Source: an uncultured Alphaproteobacteria bacterium (lineage in GTDB: Bacteria; Pseudomonadota; Alphaproteobacteria; Geminicoccales; Geminicoccaceae). From it: 64,000 bases of DNA. The notes below the pieces were generated by a model. That model did no database searches and was not told where the DNA came from. It saw only the letters and a list, made by a program, of their open reading frames with translations. This document shows, one piece after another, positions 32,431-40,865 of this stretch; positions within the stretch are counted from its first letter, which is position 1; every line of letters starts with the position of its first letter. Made by a program: the position numbers and the translations under genes. The stretch lies in NCBI GenBank assembly GCA_937995535.1, contig CALKJU010000054.1, positions 1-64,000 on the forward strand. Reading direction: 5' to 3'.

Positions 32431-33900
32431 TTGAGCACCAACCTCGCCGCGCTCGGCTACCTCGTCGCTTCGGTCTGCTTCATCCTGGCGCTGCGCGGGC
32501 TCAGCTCGCCGGCGACGGCGCGGATGGGCAACCGCTACGGCATGGCCGGCATGACCATCGCCGTGGTCATCACGCTGCTGCTCCTCGCCGGTGCCGGAGC
32601 CTGGAGCTACGTCCTGGTGTTCCTCGGCATCGCGATCGGCGGGACGATCGGCTACACGATCGCGCAGCGCATCGAGATGACCGCGATGCCGCAGCTCGTC
32701 GCCGCCTTCCACTCGCTGGTCGGCATGGCGGCGGTGCTGGTCGCGGCCGGCGCGTTCCTCAGCCCGCACGAGTTCCACATCACCAACCCGGACGGCTCGA
32801 TCAAGGGCCTGTCGCTCCTCGAGATGGGCCTCGGCACGATCATCGGCGCGATCACCTTCTCCGGCTCGGTGATCGCCTTCGGCAAGCTTCAGGCGCGCCT
32901 GCCCGATGCTGTGATGAACGCGCTGGGCCCGCTCAAGGGTGTGGTGACGACGGCGATGTCGAGCCGGCCGATCCTCCTGCCGGGGCGGCACGCGATCAAC
33001 ATCGCGGTCGGCGCCGCGATCCTCCTGCTGCTGGCCCTGTTCATCGCCAGCGAATCGGGCATGGCCTTCCTGCTCATGACCCTGCTCGCCTTCGCGATCG
33101 GCTTTCTGCTCATTATTCCGATCGGCGGCGCCGACATGCCGGTCGTCGTCTCGATGCTGAACAGCTACTCCGGCTGGGCGGCGGCCGGGATCGGCTTCAC
33201 CCTGCACAATCCGATGTTGATCATCACCGGAGCGTTGGTGGGCAGCTCCGGTGCCATCCTCAGCTACATCATGTGCCGCGCGATGAACCGGTCGTTCATC
33301 TCGGTGATCCTCGGCGGGTTCGGCGAGACCGGTGCCGCGGCCGCGGCGGACAGCGGCGACAAGACGGTCAAGGCCGGCTCCGCGGACGACGCCGCCTTCA
33401 TCATGGAGAACGCCCAGAAGGTGATCATCGTCCCGGGCTACGGCATGGCCGTGGCGCAGGCCCAGCACGCCGTTCGCGAGCTCTACGACTCGCTGACCAG
33501 CAAGGGCGTCGAGGTCAAGTTCGCGATCCACCCGGTGGCCGGGCGGATGCCAGGGCACATGAACGTGCTCCTCGCCGAGGCCAACATTCCCTACGATGTC
33601 GTGTTCGAGATGGACGAGATCAACAGCGAGTTCGGACAGGCCGACGTCGCCTATGTGATCGGCGCCAACGACATCACCAACCCGGCGGCGAAGACCGACA
33701 GCAGCTCGCCGATCTACGGCATGCCGGTACTCGACGTCGAGAAGGCGCGGGCGGTGTTCTTCGTCAAGCGGTCGATGGCGGCGGGCTATGCGGGCATCGA
33801 CAACCCGCTGTTCTACATGGACCGGACCATGATGCTCTTCGGTGACGCCAAGAAGATGACGGAGGAGATCGTCAAGGGCGTGTCCGGCGGCGGTCATTGA
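32431..33900 (+). CDS. pntB: NAD(P) transhydrogenase subunit beta (membrane and NADP-binding domains)
   Basis: 489 residues with a TTG start: the nearby ATG 32423 leads straight to a stop, and GAGGAGATGG lies ahead of the TTG. About nine membrane helices (residues 1-290) include SFHSLVGMAAV with the conserved histidine and PVVVSMLNSYSGWAAAGIGF. The soluble domain III (from about residue 320) has VIIVPGYGMAVAQAQHAV and HPVAGRMPGHMNVLLAEA for NADP(H). It completes the transhydrogenase with pntAA and pntAB. Convergent with rpsU; two hairpins separate them. Confidence 0.95.
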   Translation: MSTNLAALGYLVASVCFILALRGLSSPATARMGNRYGMAGMTIAVVITLLLLAGAGAWSYVLVFLGIAIGGTIGYTIAQRIEMTAMPQLVAAFHSLVGMAAVLVAAGAFLSPHEFHITNPDGSIKGLSLLEMGLGTIIGAITFSGSVIAFGKLQARLPDAVMNALGPLKGVVTTAMSSRPILLPGRHAINIAVGAAILLLLALFIASESGMAFLLMTLLAFAIGFLLIIPIGGADMPVVVSMLNSYSGWAAAGIGFTLHNPMLIITGALVGSSGAILSYIMCRAMNRSFISVILGGFGETGAAAAADSGDKTVKAGSADDAAFIMENAQKVIIVPGYGMAVAQAQHAVRELYDSLTSKGVEVKFAIHPVAGRMPGHMNVLLAEANIPYDVVFEMDEINSEFGQADVAYVIGANDITNPAAKTDSSSPIYGMPVLDVEKARAVFFVKRSMAAGYAGIDNPLFYMDRTMMLFGDAKKMTEEIVKGVSGGGH

Positions 33901-33954
33901 AGCGGGTGCACCGGCTGCCCGCCGCCATCGCCCGGAGCAACGGCACGACCACCC

Positions 33955-33980
33955 GATCGGCGGCTCGCAAACCGCCGATC
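33955..33980 (+). terminator. hairpin after pntB
   Basis: A perfect 9-bp stem (GATCGGCGG 33955-33963, CCGCCGATC 33972-33980) with an 8-nt loop lies 55 bases past the pntB stop, between convergent pntB and rpsU. No T-run follows. Confidence 0.45.
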
Positions 33981-34022
33981 CGCTGCACGAAGCCGAAGGT
34001 CGAGGTACGGATCGCGATGGTG

Positions 34023-34042
34023 GCGCCGGCCACGGCCGGCGC
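34023..34042 (-). terminator. hairpin after rpsU
   Basis: GCGCCGGCC (34023-34031) and GGCCGGCGC (34034-34042) form a very stable inverted repeat 3 bases beyond the rpsU stop on the minus strand. It is likely the rpsU 3'-end structure or terminator, without a T-run. Confidence 0.45.
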
Positions 34043-34045
34043 GGC

Positions 34046-34261
34046 TCAGATCTCGTCGCGCTCGGCGCGCTTGCGCATCAGCTTGCGGTAGCGGCGCAAC
34101 GCCTCGGCCTTCTCGCGGGCGCGGCGCTCGGACGGCTTCTCATAGTGCCGGCGCATCCGCATTTCGCGGTAGAGGCCCTCGCGCTGCATCTTCTTCTTGA
34201 GCGCGCGCAGCGCCTGGTCGACGTTGTTGTCGCGAACCTGGACCTCGACGATGGTTCCCAC
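34046..34261 (-). CDS. rpsU: 30S ribosomal protein S21
   Basis: 71 residues from GTG 34261. [20 protein letters not shown], the [20 protein letters not shown] block and a basic tail match alphaproteobacterial S21. The protein is part of the small subunit and helps initiation at mRNA Shine-Dalgarno sites. The GTG start is chosen because residues just after it match the usual N-terminus; its ribosome site is weak and the frame stays open to a GTG at 34315, so the start is uncertain. Divergent from def, with COQ9 following def. Confidence 0.92.
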   Translation of the reverse strand: MGTIVEVQVRDNNVDQALRALKKKMQREGLYREMRMRRHYEKPSERRAREKAEALRRYRKLMRKRAERDEI

Positions 34262-34393
34262 TCCCGCTTGGCCCGTAAACAGGGCGCACGAACACCTGCC
34301 CTCTCGCGAGGACACGCAAGTTCATAGCAGCACCTGTGCCGATCGGGAAGAGCCACCCTACCGCGCCGGCAGCAGGGCACCTAGGTTTCTCTT

Positions 34394-34939
34394 ATGACCC
34401 TGCGCAAGATTGCCCGCCTCGGCCACCCCGTGCTGCGCACCCGCGCTGCGCCGGTGGGCGATCCGACGCGGTCCGAGATCGTCCGCCTCGTCGCCGACAT
34501 GATCGAGACGATGCACGATGCCGGCGGTGTCGGCTTGGCCGCACCCCAGGTCTACGAGCCGCTGCGCCTCGTCGTGGCGCTGCCGGTGCGCCCCGACCCG
34601 GGAGGCGAGGTGGCGGCGCCACTGGTCATCGTCGATCCCGAGCTGTCACCGCTGGACGGCGAGGAGGAGGACGGTGTCGAGGGCTGCCTTTCCATTCCCG
34701 GGCTGCGCGGTGTGGTGCGGCGCTGGCGGCGGGTCGCTTGGCGCGGACGCGATCGCGATGGCGGACCCATCGGCGGCACCGCCGATGGCCTGCTCGCCCG
34801 AGTGCTCCAGCACGAGGTCGATCATCTCGATGGCATTCTCTATCCGATGCGGATGCACGACCTGGGCCTGCTCGCCATGGACAGCGAGCTCGCTCATCTT
34901 CAGGCGCGGATGCTGAGTGAAGGGAACGGCACACGATGA
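34394..34939 (+). CDS. def: peptide deformylase
   Basis: 181 residues. The three family motifs are all present: GVGLAAPQV, EGCLSIPG (Cys metal ligand) and QHEVDHLDGILY (two His ligands and the catalytic Glu). It removes the N-formyl group from nascent proteins. It stands between rpsU (divergent) and the COQ9 gene, which starts within its last codon (ATGA). No fmt partner is adjacent; several Alphaproteobacteria carry more than one def paralogue, so this may not be the main copy. Confidence 0.93.
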   Translation: MTLRKIARLGHPVLRTRAAPVGDPTRSEIVRLVADMIETMHDAGGVGLAAPQVYEPLRLVVALPVRPDPGGEVAAPLVIVDPELSPLDGEEEDGVEGCLSIPGLRGVVRRWRRVAWRGRDRDGGPIGGTADGLLARVLQHEVDHLDGILYPMRMHDLGLLAMDSELAHLQARMLSEGNGTR

Positions 34940-35604
34940 GCGAGGCGACCGAGGAGCGACGGGCGCTCAAGGATCGTATCCTCGAGGCCGCGCTGGCGCA
35001 CGCGGCCTTCGATGGCTGGTCGCGCCGGACGCTGCACAATGCCGCCGCCGACTGCGGCCTCGACGCCGGCACCGCCGACCGGCTCTTTCCCGATGGCGGC
35101 GACGGGCTCCTGCGCTGGCTCGACGACTGGGGCGATCGACAGATGCTCGCAGCCGTGGCCGACGAGGACCTGACGCGCCTGCCGATCCGCCGGCGGGTGG
35201 CGCGGCTGGTCCGCGCGCGCCTCGAGGCGTTCGGCCACCATCGCGAGGCGCTGCGCCGCGCGCTCGCCGCGCGCAGCCTGCCGCAGAATCTGCCGGGCGG
35301 TGGCGAGGCGATCTGGCGCACCGTCGACCTGATCTGGGAGGCGGTCGGGCTCGGCGCCGACCCGGCCGATCGCTGGAGCTGGTACACGCGGCGCGCGAGC
35401 CTCGCCGGCGTGCTCGTGGCGACGACGATCTACTGGCTCGACGACGCGTCGGAGGGGCAGAGCGAGACCTGGGCATTCCTCGACCGGCGGATCGACAACG
35501 TGCTGCAGATCGGCAAGTTGCGCGCCCGCCTCGAGGAGATGCTGCGCGCCGTCCCGGGCCTCGATGGCCGGTTCCCGCCGCGACGCGGGCCGGCCGCTCA
35601 ATAG
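34936..35604 (+). CDS. COQ9 family protein (rpsU-associated)
   Basis: 222 residues, ATG overlapping the def stop. The N-terminal third resembles a TetR-type helix-turn-helix (RILEAALAHAAFDGWSRRTLHNAAADCG), as in COQ9, and RRRVARLVRARLEAF, WRTVDLIWEAVGLGADPADRWSWYTRRASLAGVLVATTIYWLDD match the lipid-binding fold. COQ9 presents ubiquinone precursors to the COQ7 hydroxylase. In Alphaproteobacteria it is a known rpsU-divergent gene; here def lies between them. The last 7 bases overlap the 3' end of flgH. Confidence 0.82.
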   Translation: MSEATEERRALKDRILEAALAHAAFDGWSRRTLHNAAADCGLDAGTADRLFPDGGDGLLRWLDDWGDRQMLAAVADEDLTRLPIRRRVARLVRARLEAFGHHREALRRALAARSLPQNLPGGGEAIWRTVDLIWEAVGLGADPADRWSWYTRRASLAGVLVATTIYWLDDASEGQSETWAFLDRRIDNVLQIGKLRARLEEMLRAVPGLDGRFPPRRGPAAQ

Positions 35605-36344
35605 GGGAGGAGAATATCGAGGATCTGCGCGCCGTAGCGGGGCTGCTGCACATCGCTGATCTGGCCGCGGCCGCCATAGGCGACACGCAGCTCGGCGATC
35701 TTGAAATGCGGGATGGTGTTCTGCGGGGTGATGTCCTCCGGGCGCACCACGCCGGCCACGAGCACCTCGCGGACCTCGAAATTGATCCGGACCTCCTGGC
35801 GGCCCTCGATGACCATGTTGCCGTTGGGCAGGATCTGGGTGATGAGCGCGGCCACGTTCATCTCGATGTCCTCGGAGCGCTTGACCGCCCCGCGGCCGAC
35901 ATTGCTGGTGGCACTGTCGATGTCGACGAGCGCGCCCGGGTCGATCGGCGATGGCAGCCAGTCGTCGAGCTTGTTCTGCAGCCCGAACAGGCCGTCGAGG
36001 CCGAGATCGTCCTTGTTGTTCCGCGACCGTGAGGTCTCGTTGCGGAGGCTCGCGCTGTCCTGGATCGTCACGTTCACGGTCAGCACGTCACCGACGCGGC
36101 GCGCGCGCTGGTCGCGGAAGAAGCCGCGCGCGCCCTCCCGCCACAACGAGTTCGCGCCGGCGCTGACCTCGGGCTCGGGGTCGGGCATCGGCAGCGACAC
36201 CGGGCGATAGCCCGGCCGCGCGGTCGGGCTCTCGATCGGCGCCAGCTCGGGAACCCGACCGACCTGCGCCAAGCGCTCGGCCGTATTGCAGCCGGCCAGG
36301 GCCGCGAGAAGGACGACGGTCGTGACGCGCGCCTGCAGGGTCAT
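35598..36344 (-). CDS. flgH: flagellar L-ring protein precursor
   Basis: 248 residues. A lipoprotein signal (LLAALAGC with Cys19) anchors it to the outer membrane. FlgH motifs are SLWREGARGFFRDQRARRVGDVLTV, NLTVQIQDSAS-like VTIQDSASLRNETSRSR, GSVTNVGRG-like SATSNVGRGAVKRSED and NGNMVIEGRQEVRINFEVREVLVAGVVRPEDI. It forms the L ring around the flagellar rod. It is the last gene of the flgF-flgG-flgA-flgH operon, overlapping flgA by 4 bp. Confidence 0.95.
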   Translation of the reverse strand: MTLQARVTTVVLLAALAGCNTAERLAQVGRVPELAPIESPTARPGYRPVSLPMPDPEPEVSAGANSLWREGARGFFRDQRARRVGDVLTVNVTIQDSASLRNETSRSRNNKDDLGLDGLFGLQNKLDDWLPSPIDPGALVDIDSATSNVGRGAVKRSEDIEMNVAALITQILPNGNMVIEGRQEVRINFEVREVLVAGVVRPEDITPQNTIPHFKIAELRVAYGGRGQISDVQQPRYGAQILDILLPY

Positions 36345-37090
36345 GACCGGGGCCTCTCCGGCGTACCGACGCGGACCTCGCGCCGACCGACCACGACCCC
36401 GCGCAGCTCGCGGCCGCCCTTGGGATTGAGCACGCGCACCGGATCGCCGGCGGCGCCGTCCTCGAGCGCGCTCGCCTCGAGAATGAGCTCGAGCCCGCCA
36501 CGTCGGAAGACGACCCGCACCGGCTCGCCCTTGCTGACGAGGCGCTCGCGGCGGAGGTCGTCCTCCCGCACCGGACGGCCGGCGGCGAGGCGGCGCGCCG
36601 CGATCCGTCCGACGAGCGCCGCCTCGGCGGTCAGCGCCGCCTCGGGCAGGCGGCGGCGGGGCAGCGCGATGCGCTCCAGATCCCTCTCGTCGAGCACGGC
36701 ACCCGCGGGCATGGCGCGCCGCGGCACCGCGACCTCGAGCGCCGGCTCGGCGCGGCCGCGCAGCGGGATCCGGCCGCTCTCGCCGCTCGGTAGCGTCACG
36801 CGCAGCGTCGCGCGCAGCTCGCCGCCGCCCGGTGGCAACGCGACCTCGTCGATCACCATCGACGCGTCCGAGGCCGCGCGGTTGCTGATCGGAAAGCCCG
36901 GGGCGAGGAGGGTGATCGACCAGCGTTCGCCCGGCGCGAGTTCGGGGAGGGCGGCTTCGAGCATGGCGCGAACGGTCGCCGCGTCGAGCGGCTGCCCCGC
37001 CGGAAGGACGTCGGCCACCGTCGGCCGTGCGCCCCCGAGCAGAAGGAGCGCGGCCGCTGCCGCGGCGATCATATGAGAGGGGCGCCTCAT
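36341..37090 (-). CDS. flgA: flagellar basal body P-ring formation protein
   Basis: 249 residues with a signal peptide (IAAAAAALLLLGGARPTVA). The C-terminal SAF-like domain is recognisable: VPRRAMPAGAVLDERDLERI, RLAAGRPVREDDLR and KGEPVRVVFRRGGLELILEA, ending GRELRGVVVG. It is a periplasmic chaperone for assembling the P ring (FlgI). It overlaps flgG upstream and flgH downstream by 4 bp each, so the operon is tightly coupled. flgI itself is not in the window. Confidence 0.92.
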   Translation of the reverse strand: MRRPSHMIAAAAAALLLLGGARPTVADVLPAGQPLDAATVRAMLEAALPELAPGERWSITLLAPGFPISNRAASDASMVIDEVALPPGGGELRATLRVTLPSGESGRIPLRGRAEPALEVAVPRRAMPAGAVLDERDLERIALPRRRLPEAALTAEAALVGRIAARRLAAGRPVREDDLRRERLVSKGEPVRVVFRRGGLELILEASALEDGAAGDPVRVLNPKGGRELRGVVVGRREVRVGTPERPRS

Positions 37091-37872
37091 CGCAGCTGCG
37101 TCACCGTCGCCAGCATCTGGTCCGAGGCGGAGATGACCTTGGAGTTCATGTCGTAGGCCCGCTGCGCGGCGATCAGGGCGGTGATCTCCTGGACCGGATT
37201 GACGTTCGAGCTCTCGAGGAAGCCCTGCTGTACCGTGCCGAGGCCGGTGCTGCCCGGGGTGCCGACCAGCGCCGGGCCGGACGCCTCGCTCTCCAGCAGA
37301 AGGTTGCTGCCGATCGCCTCGAGGCCGGTCGGGTTGACGAAGGTCGCGAGCTCGATCTGACCCGCCACCTGCATCGCGACCTGCCCCTGCAGCTTGACCG
37401 CGACGAGCCCCTCCTGACTGATCGCGACCTCGACCGCATCTTGCGGGATGGTGATCTCCGGGGAGAGCGGGTAGCCGTCCGGCGTGACCAGGACCCCGTC
37501 CGGGCTGAGCTGGAAGTTGCCGGAACGGGTGTAGGCCGGCTCGCCGCTCGGCAGGTCGATGACGAAGAACCCCTCGCCCTGGATCGCGATGTCGAAGCGG
37601 TTCTCGGTGTTGACCAGATCGCCCTGGTCGTGGACCCGATAGACGGCGGCGGTCTTGACGCCCAGGCCGAGGCTGACGCCGGCCGGCAGCACGGTCCCGC
37701 TGTCCGAGGAGCTGGCGCCGATCCGCCGCTGGCTCTGATAGAGCAGATCCTGGAACTCGGGCCGGCGACGCTTGTAGCCGGTGGTCGTCATGTTGGCGAC
37801 GTTGTTCGAGATGACCTCGACGTTGAGTTGCTGCGCCATCATCCCGGTGGCGGCGACGCTGAGCGAGCGCAT
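37087..37872 (-). CDS. flgG: flagellar basal-body rod protein FlgG (distal rod)
   Basis: 261 residues from ATG 37872, the standard FlgG length. It has the N-terminal rod-protein signature MAQQLNVEVISNNVANMTTTGYKR, GTQLGLG-like VSLGLGVKTAAV, the IAIQGEGFFVIDLPSGEPAYTR core and the C-terminal QGFLESSNVNPVQEITALIAAQRAYDMNSKVI signature. It builds the distal rod that passes through the rings. Second gene of the operon, 29 bases after flgF. Confidence 0.96.
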   Translation of the reverse strand: MRSLSVAATGMMAQQLNVEVISNNVANMTTTGYKRRRPEFQDLLYQSQRRIGASSSDSGTVLPAGVSLGLGVKTAAVYRVHDQGDLVNTENRFDIAIQGEGFFVIDLPSGEPAYTRSGNFQLSPDGVLVTPDGYPLSPEITIPQDAVEVAISQEGLVAVKLQGQVAMQVAGQIELATFVNPTGLEAIGSNLLLESEASGPALVGTPGSTGLGTVQQGFLESSNVNPVQEITALIAAQRAYDMNSKVISASDQMLATVTQLR

Positions 37873-37901
37873 GGGCGGGGCTCCTGGGGCGGTGCGGTCG
37901 G

Positions 37902-38618
37902 TCACGCGGCCGCGAGCAGGCGCTCGACCGCGCGCCGCTCGAGGTCGTGGTGGGTCTCGATCAGGCGCTGCGTTCCCTCGAAGGCACGCGTCGTCTCGAT
38001 CAGTCGGGTCATCTCGAGGACCGGCTCGACGTTCGACCCTTCGAGCATGCCCTGCACAAGGCGGGCGGCGGACGGCAGCGGCGCTGCGGTCGTGCTCCAC
38101 AGCCCGTCACCGCGCGGCCGGAGCGCGCGCGGATCGGCGAAGCTCGCGAGCCCGATCCGGGCGATGGGACCGGTCCGCGTCGAGACCGTGCCGTCGGCGG
38201 CGATCGAGACCTCTCCGTCGGCGGCCGGCAGCGTGATCGGCGCGCCGGCATCGTCGAGCAACGGGCGGCCGGCCGAGTCGGTCAGCGTGCCATCGGCGGC
38301 AAGCTGGAGACGGCCGCCGCGGCTGTAGCCGGGCCCGTCGGCCGCGGCGAAGGTCAGCCAGCCGTCACCGTCGATCGCGACGTCCAGCGGGCTTCCGGTG
38401 GCGGCGAGGGGGCCCGGGCGCAGGTCGTGCGTCGTGCCGACATCCTGGACGAACGCCACCTCGCCGGCCGGCCCGGCGCGGCGCAGCACGGTGTCGAACA
38501 GCGTCCGCTCGGCACGGAAGCCGGTCGTACCGATGTTGGCGACGTTGTTCGCGAGCACGGTCATCTCGCGCATCAGGCCGACCTGCCGACTCAGGGCGAC
38601 GTAAGCCGTGGTGTCCAT
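37902..38618 (-). CDS. flgF: flagellar basal-body rod protein FlgF (proximal rod)
   Basis: 238 residues, GGAGGG before the ATG. It carries the rod N-signature (MTVLANNVANIGTTGFRAER), the DVAIDGDGWLTFAAADGPGYSRGG core and the C-signature QGMLEGSNVEPVLEMTRLIETTRAFEGTQRLI. It is part of the proximal rod. It is the promoter-proximal gene of the operon; a sigma-54-type site (38647-38661) lies so that the transcript would begin about 17 bases before the start codon. Confidence 0.94.
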   Translation of the reverse strand: MDTTAYVALSRQVGLMREMTVLANNVANIGTTGFRAERTLFDTVLRRAGPAGEVAFVQDVGTTHDLRPGPLAATGSPLDVAIDGDGWLTFAAADGPGYSRGGRLQLAADGTLTDSAGRPLLDDAGAPITLPAADGEVSIAADGTVSTRTGPIARIGLASFADPRALRPRGDGLWSTTAAPLPSAARLVQGMLEGSNVEPVLEMTRLIETTRAFEGTQRLIETHHDLERRAVERLLAAA

Positions 38619-38643
38619 CGTCCCTCCGTGTCCGGCGAAGCTC

Positions 38644-38662
38644 CTGGCAGGTTTCGTGCCAG
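38644..38662 (-). promoter_or_regulatory. sigma-54 promoter for flgF-flgG-flgA-flgH
   Basis: On the minus strand the sequence CTGGCACGAAACCTGCCAG contains TGGCACG-N4-CTGC, matching the sigma-54 consensus TGGCACG-N4-TTGC at all but one position, with GG (38660-38659) and GC (38648-38647) exactly 10 bases apart. The start of transcription would be near 38635, 17 bases before flgF. The site is an imperfect palindrome, so the plus strand also reads a weaker TGGCAGG-N4-GTGC towards fliL. Sigma-54 control of this operon is known in Caulobacter. Confidence 0.65.
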
Positions 38663-38816
38663 CCGCCGGCGCCGCGCCGCTGCCGCCGGTCGAGCCCGGC
38701 GCGGCGCGGCATCATTTGCCTAGGGCGGCAAGCTAGTCCGCCGCGACTAACGGCGCGTTAACCACGCCGCGCCTATCCCGACGGTGCGGTTGACCAGCGA
38801 GGTGGAGGACGTGGGC

Positions 38817-39374
38817 ATGAGCCAGGCGGCAGCGGAGCAGCCCGCGGCGGCCGCGGTCGGCGGCCGCGGCAAAGGCAGGCTGCTGATGATCGTCGGAGCG
38901 GCGGTGCTCCTGCTCGGCGGCGGCGGCGGCGGAGCAGCGGCCTGGTGGCTGGGGCTGTTCGGCAGCGCGACGCCGGTCACGGCCGAGGCCAACGAGGGGG
39001 CGGAGCCTCACGCCACGGCACCGGCCGCGAACCACGACGCCGGGGGCCGTGGCGTCATGATGGCCAGCGCGGTCGCCTTCGTCGATCTGCCGGACGTCGT
39101 CGTCAACCTCCAGCCCGCCAACGGGCGGATGCGCTTTCTCAAGCTGCGCATCTCGCTCGAGGTGCTGGGCGACCGGACCGCCGAGGAAGTCCGCGCACTG
39201 ACCCCGCGGATCCTCGACAGCTTCCAACTCTATCTGCGTGCCCTGACGGTCGACGAGGTGAGCGGCGCGGTCGGGATGCAGCGCCTCAAGGAGGAGATGC
39301 TGGCTCGGGTGCACCGCGCGATCGAGCCGGTCCGGATCGAGGATGTCCTGATCAAGGAGATGCTCGTCCAATAG
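38817..39374 (+). CDS. fliL: flagellar basal body-associated protein FliL
   Basis: 185 residues from ATG 38817 (GGAGG at 38804-38808). A single membrane segment (LLMIVGAAVLLLGGGGGGAA) is followed by an Ala-rich linker and the periplasmic FliL domain (FVDLPDVVVNLQPANGRMRFLKLRISLEV to RIEDVLIKEMLVQ). FliL stabilises the stator-rotor interface and modulates torque. It begins an operon with fliM, divergent from flgF. Confidence 0.92.
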   Translation: MSQAAAEQPAAAAVGGRGKGRLLMIVGAAVLLLGGGGGGAAAWWLGLFGSATPVTAEANEGAEPHATAPAANHDAGGRGVMMASAVAFVDLPDVVVNLQPANGRMRFLKLRISLEVLGDRTAEEVRALTPRILDSFQLYLRALTVDEVSGAVGMQRLKEEMLARVHRAIEPVRIEDVLIKEMLVQ

Positions 39375-39394
39375 ATGCCTGCGTGGAGCCGAAC

Positions 39395-40414
39395 ATGACC
39401 GAGCCCCCCACCACCGCAGCCACGGACGACGCGCTGACGGCGCCGTGGCCCGCGGCGGACGGCACGGGCGCACCGGGCTGGCCCGGTACCGGGGATGCCC
39501 GCCGCCACAACGCCGACAACGGCATCATGGCGGTCGTCAACGCCACGGCGGTCACCTACGAGCGGCTGCCGATGCTCGAGGTCGTGCTCGATCGGCTGGA
39601 GCGGATCTTGACCACCAGCGTGCGCAACTTCACCGCGGAGAACGTCGAGATCGACCTCGAATCGATCGGCGCGCAGCGGTTCGGCGACTACATGGCATCG
39701 GTGCCGCTGCCGGCGATGATCGGCGTGTTCCGGGCCGTCGAATGGGACAATCTCGGGCTCGTCACGGTCGACAGTCCGATGATCTACACCGTCGTCGATG
39801 TGCTCCTCGGTGGCCGCCGCGGAACGCTGCCGACGCGGATCGAGGGGCGGCCCTACACCACCATCGAATGCTCGCTCGTCGAGCGGCTCGTCCGCTTGGT
39901 CCTGGCCGACCTCGGCCAGGCCTTCGCGCCGATCACGCCGGTCACCTTCCGCTTCGAGCGGATGGAGACGAACCCGCGCTTCGCCGCCATCACCCGCCCG
40001 GGCAATGCCTGCATCGTCGTCAAGCTGCGGATCGACATGGACGACCGCGGCGGGACGATCGAGTTCCTCATCCCCTACGCGACCCTCGAGCCGGTCCGCG
40101 AGATCCTCCTGCAGATGTTCGTCGGCGAGAAGTTCGGTCGCGACGCGATGTGGGAGAGCCATCTCGCACGCCAGATCAGCGTCACCGACGTCGAGCTGGA
40201 AGCGGTGATCGACGAGCAGACGCTCGATCTCGGCCAGGTGCTGGCGTTCGAGGTCGGTAGCGTGCTGCGCCTCGGCGCTCGGCCGAACGACCTCGTGGTC
40301 GTGCGCTGTGGCCACGTCCCCTTGCTGCGCGGCCGCGTCGGCCAGCAATCCGGGCGCATCGCCGTGCAGGTCGAGGAGCGCTTGGCGCTCGAGGGGGCCC
40401 CGCGTGATGGCTGA
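39395..40414 (+). CDS. fliM: flagellar motor switch protein FliM
   Basis: 339 residues from ATG 39395. The middle CheC-like domain has RILTTSVRNFTAENVEIDLE, FGDYMASVPLPAMIGVFRAVEWDNLGLVTVD, VDVLLGGRRG and IECSLVERLVRLVLADL. The C-terminal SpoA domain has DVELEAVIDEQTLDLGQVLAFEVGSVLRLG. It forms the C ring and binds CheY-P through the N-terminus; the usual LSQDEID-like peptide is not obvious in the first 40 residues. Downstream gene overlap is 8 bp. Confidence 0.94.
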   Translation: MTEPPTTAATDDALTAPWPAADGTGAPGWPGTGDARRHNADNGIMAVVNATAVTYERLPMLEVVLDRLERILTTSVRNFTAENVEIDLESIGAQRFGDYMASVPLPAMIGVFRAVEWDNLGLVTVDSPMIYTVVDVLLGGRRGTLPTRIEGRPYTTIECSLVERLVRLVLADLGQAFAPITPVTFRFERMETNPRFAAITRPGNACIVVKLRIDMDDRGGTIEFLIPYATLEPVREILLQMFVGEKFGRDAMWESHLARQISVTDVELEAVIDEQTLDLGQVLAFEVGSVLRLGARPNDLVVVRCGHVPLLRGRVGQQSGRIAVQVEERLALEGAPRDG

Positions 40415-40865
40415 GACGACCCTCGACGTGGTGTTGGTGGTGCTGCTGGCGGCGTCGATCGTCTGGTCGGCGCGGCTGCATCGCCGCCTCACCCGGCTCC
40501 GCGCCGACCGCGCCGAGCTCGAGACCTTCATCGACGCGCTCGTCAACGCGACGGTCCGTGCCGAGACCGCGACCGCCGGCCTGAAGGCGGCCGGGCGTGA
40601 GCTGCATCGCGATCTCGCGCGCCAGGAGGCGACGGTGCGGCAGCTGATCGACCGCCTGCGCCGGGAAGGGGAGGTCGCCGGGCGGACGCTCCGCCGCCTT
40701 GACCAGGCCGCTGCCGGCTCGCCTGCGGCGGCACCCGCTGCGCACGCACGGCCGGCCCCGAGCGCGGCCGCCGGGCCCGCCACGACGCCTCCCGATGCCA
40801 GTGAGCCGCCTGCAGAGGGCCGCATCCCACCCGATGTGATGCGCGCACTGCAGTCGCTGCGATGA
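40407..40865 (+). CDS. DUF6468 family flagellar-cluster protein
   Basis: 152 residues from ATG 40407, overlapping fliM by 8 bp (GTG 40404 possible). One N-terminal membrane helix (VVLVVLLAASIVWSARL) leads into a coiled-coil-like stretch (RLTRLRADRAELETFIDAL, ELHRDLARQEATVRQLIDRL) and a Pro/Ala-rich tail. Proteins of this kind follow fliM in Alphaproteobacteria and are assigned to DUF6468; the mechanism is unknown. The next gene overlaps its stop by ATGA. A structural role near the switch or stator is inferred from position. Confidence 0.7.
   Translation: MAETTLDVVLVVLLAASIVWSARLHRRLTRLRADRAELETFIDALVNATVRAETATAGLKAAGRELHRDLARQEATVRQLIDRLRREGEVAGRTLRRLDQAAAGSPAAAPAAHARPAPSAAAGPATTPPDASEPPAEGRIPPDVMRALQSLR

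Noticed and set aside
30958-33897. Very long open frame (979 codons) on the minus strand opposite pntAA-pntAB-pntB
   Set aside because: Composition is Arg/His/Asp-rich without domains, and it is exactly antisense to three well-defined genes. Such frames arise in GC-rich coding DNA; similar ones lie at 168-1595, 7148-9472, 13007-15922, 44183-46297, 49917-52094 and 54187-57231.
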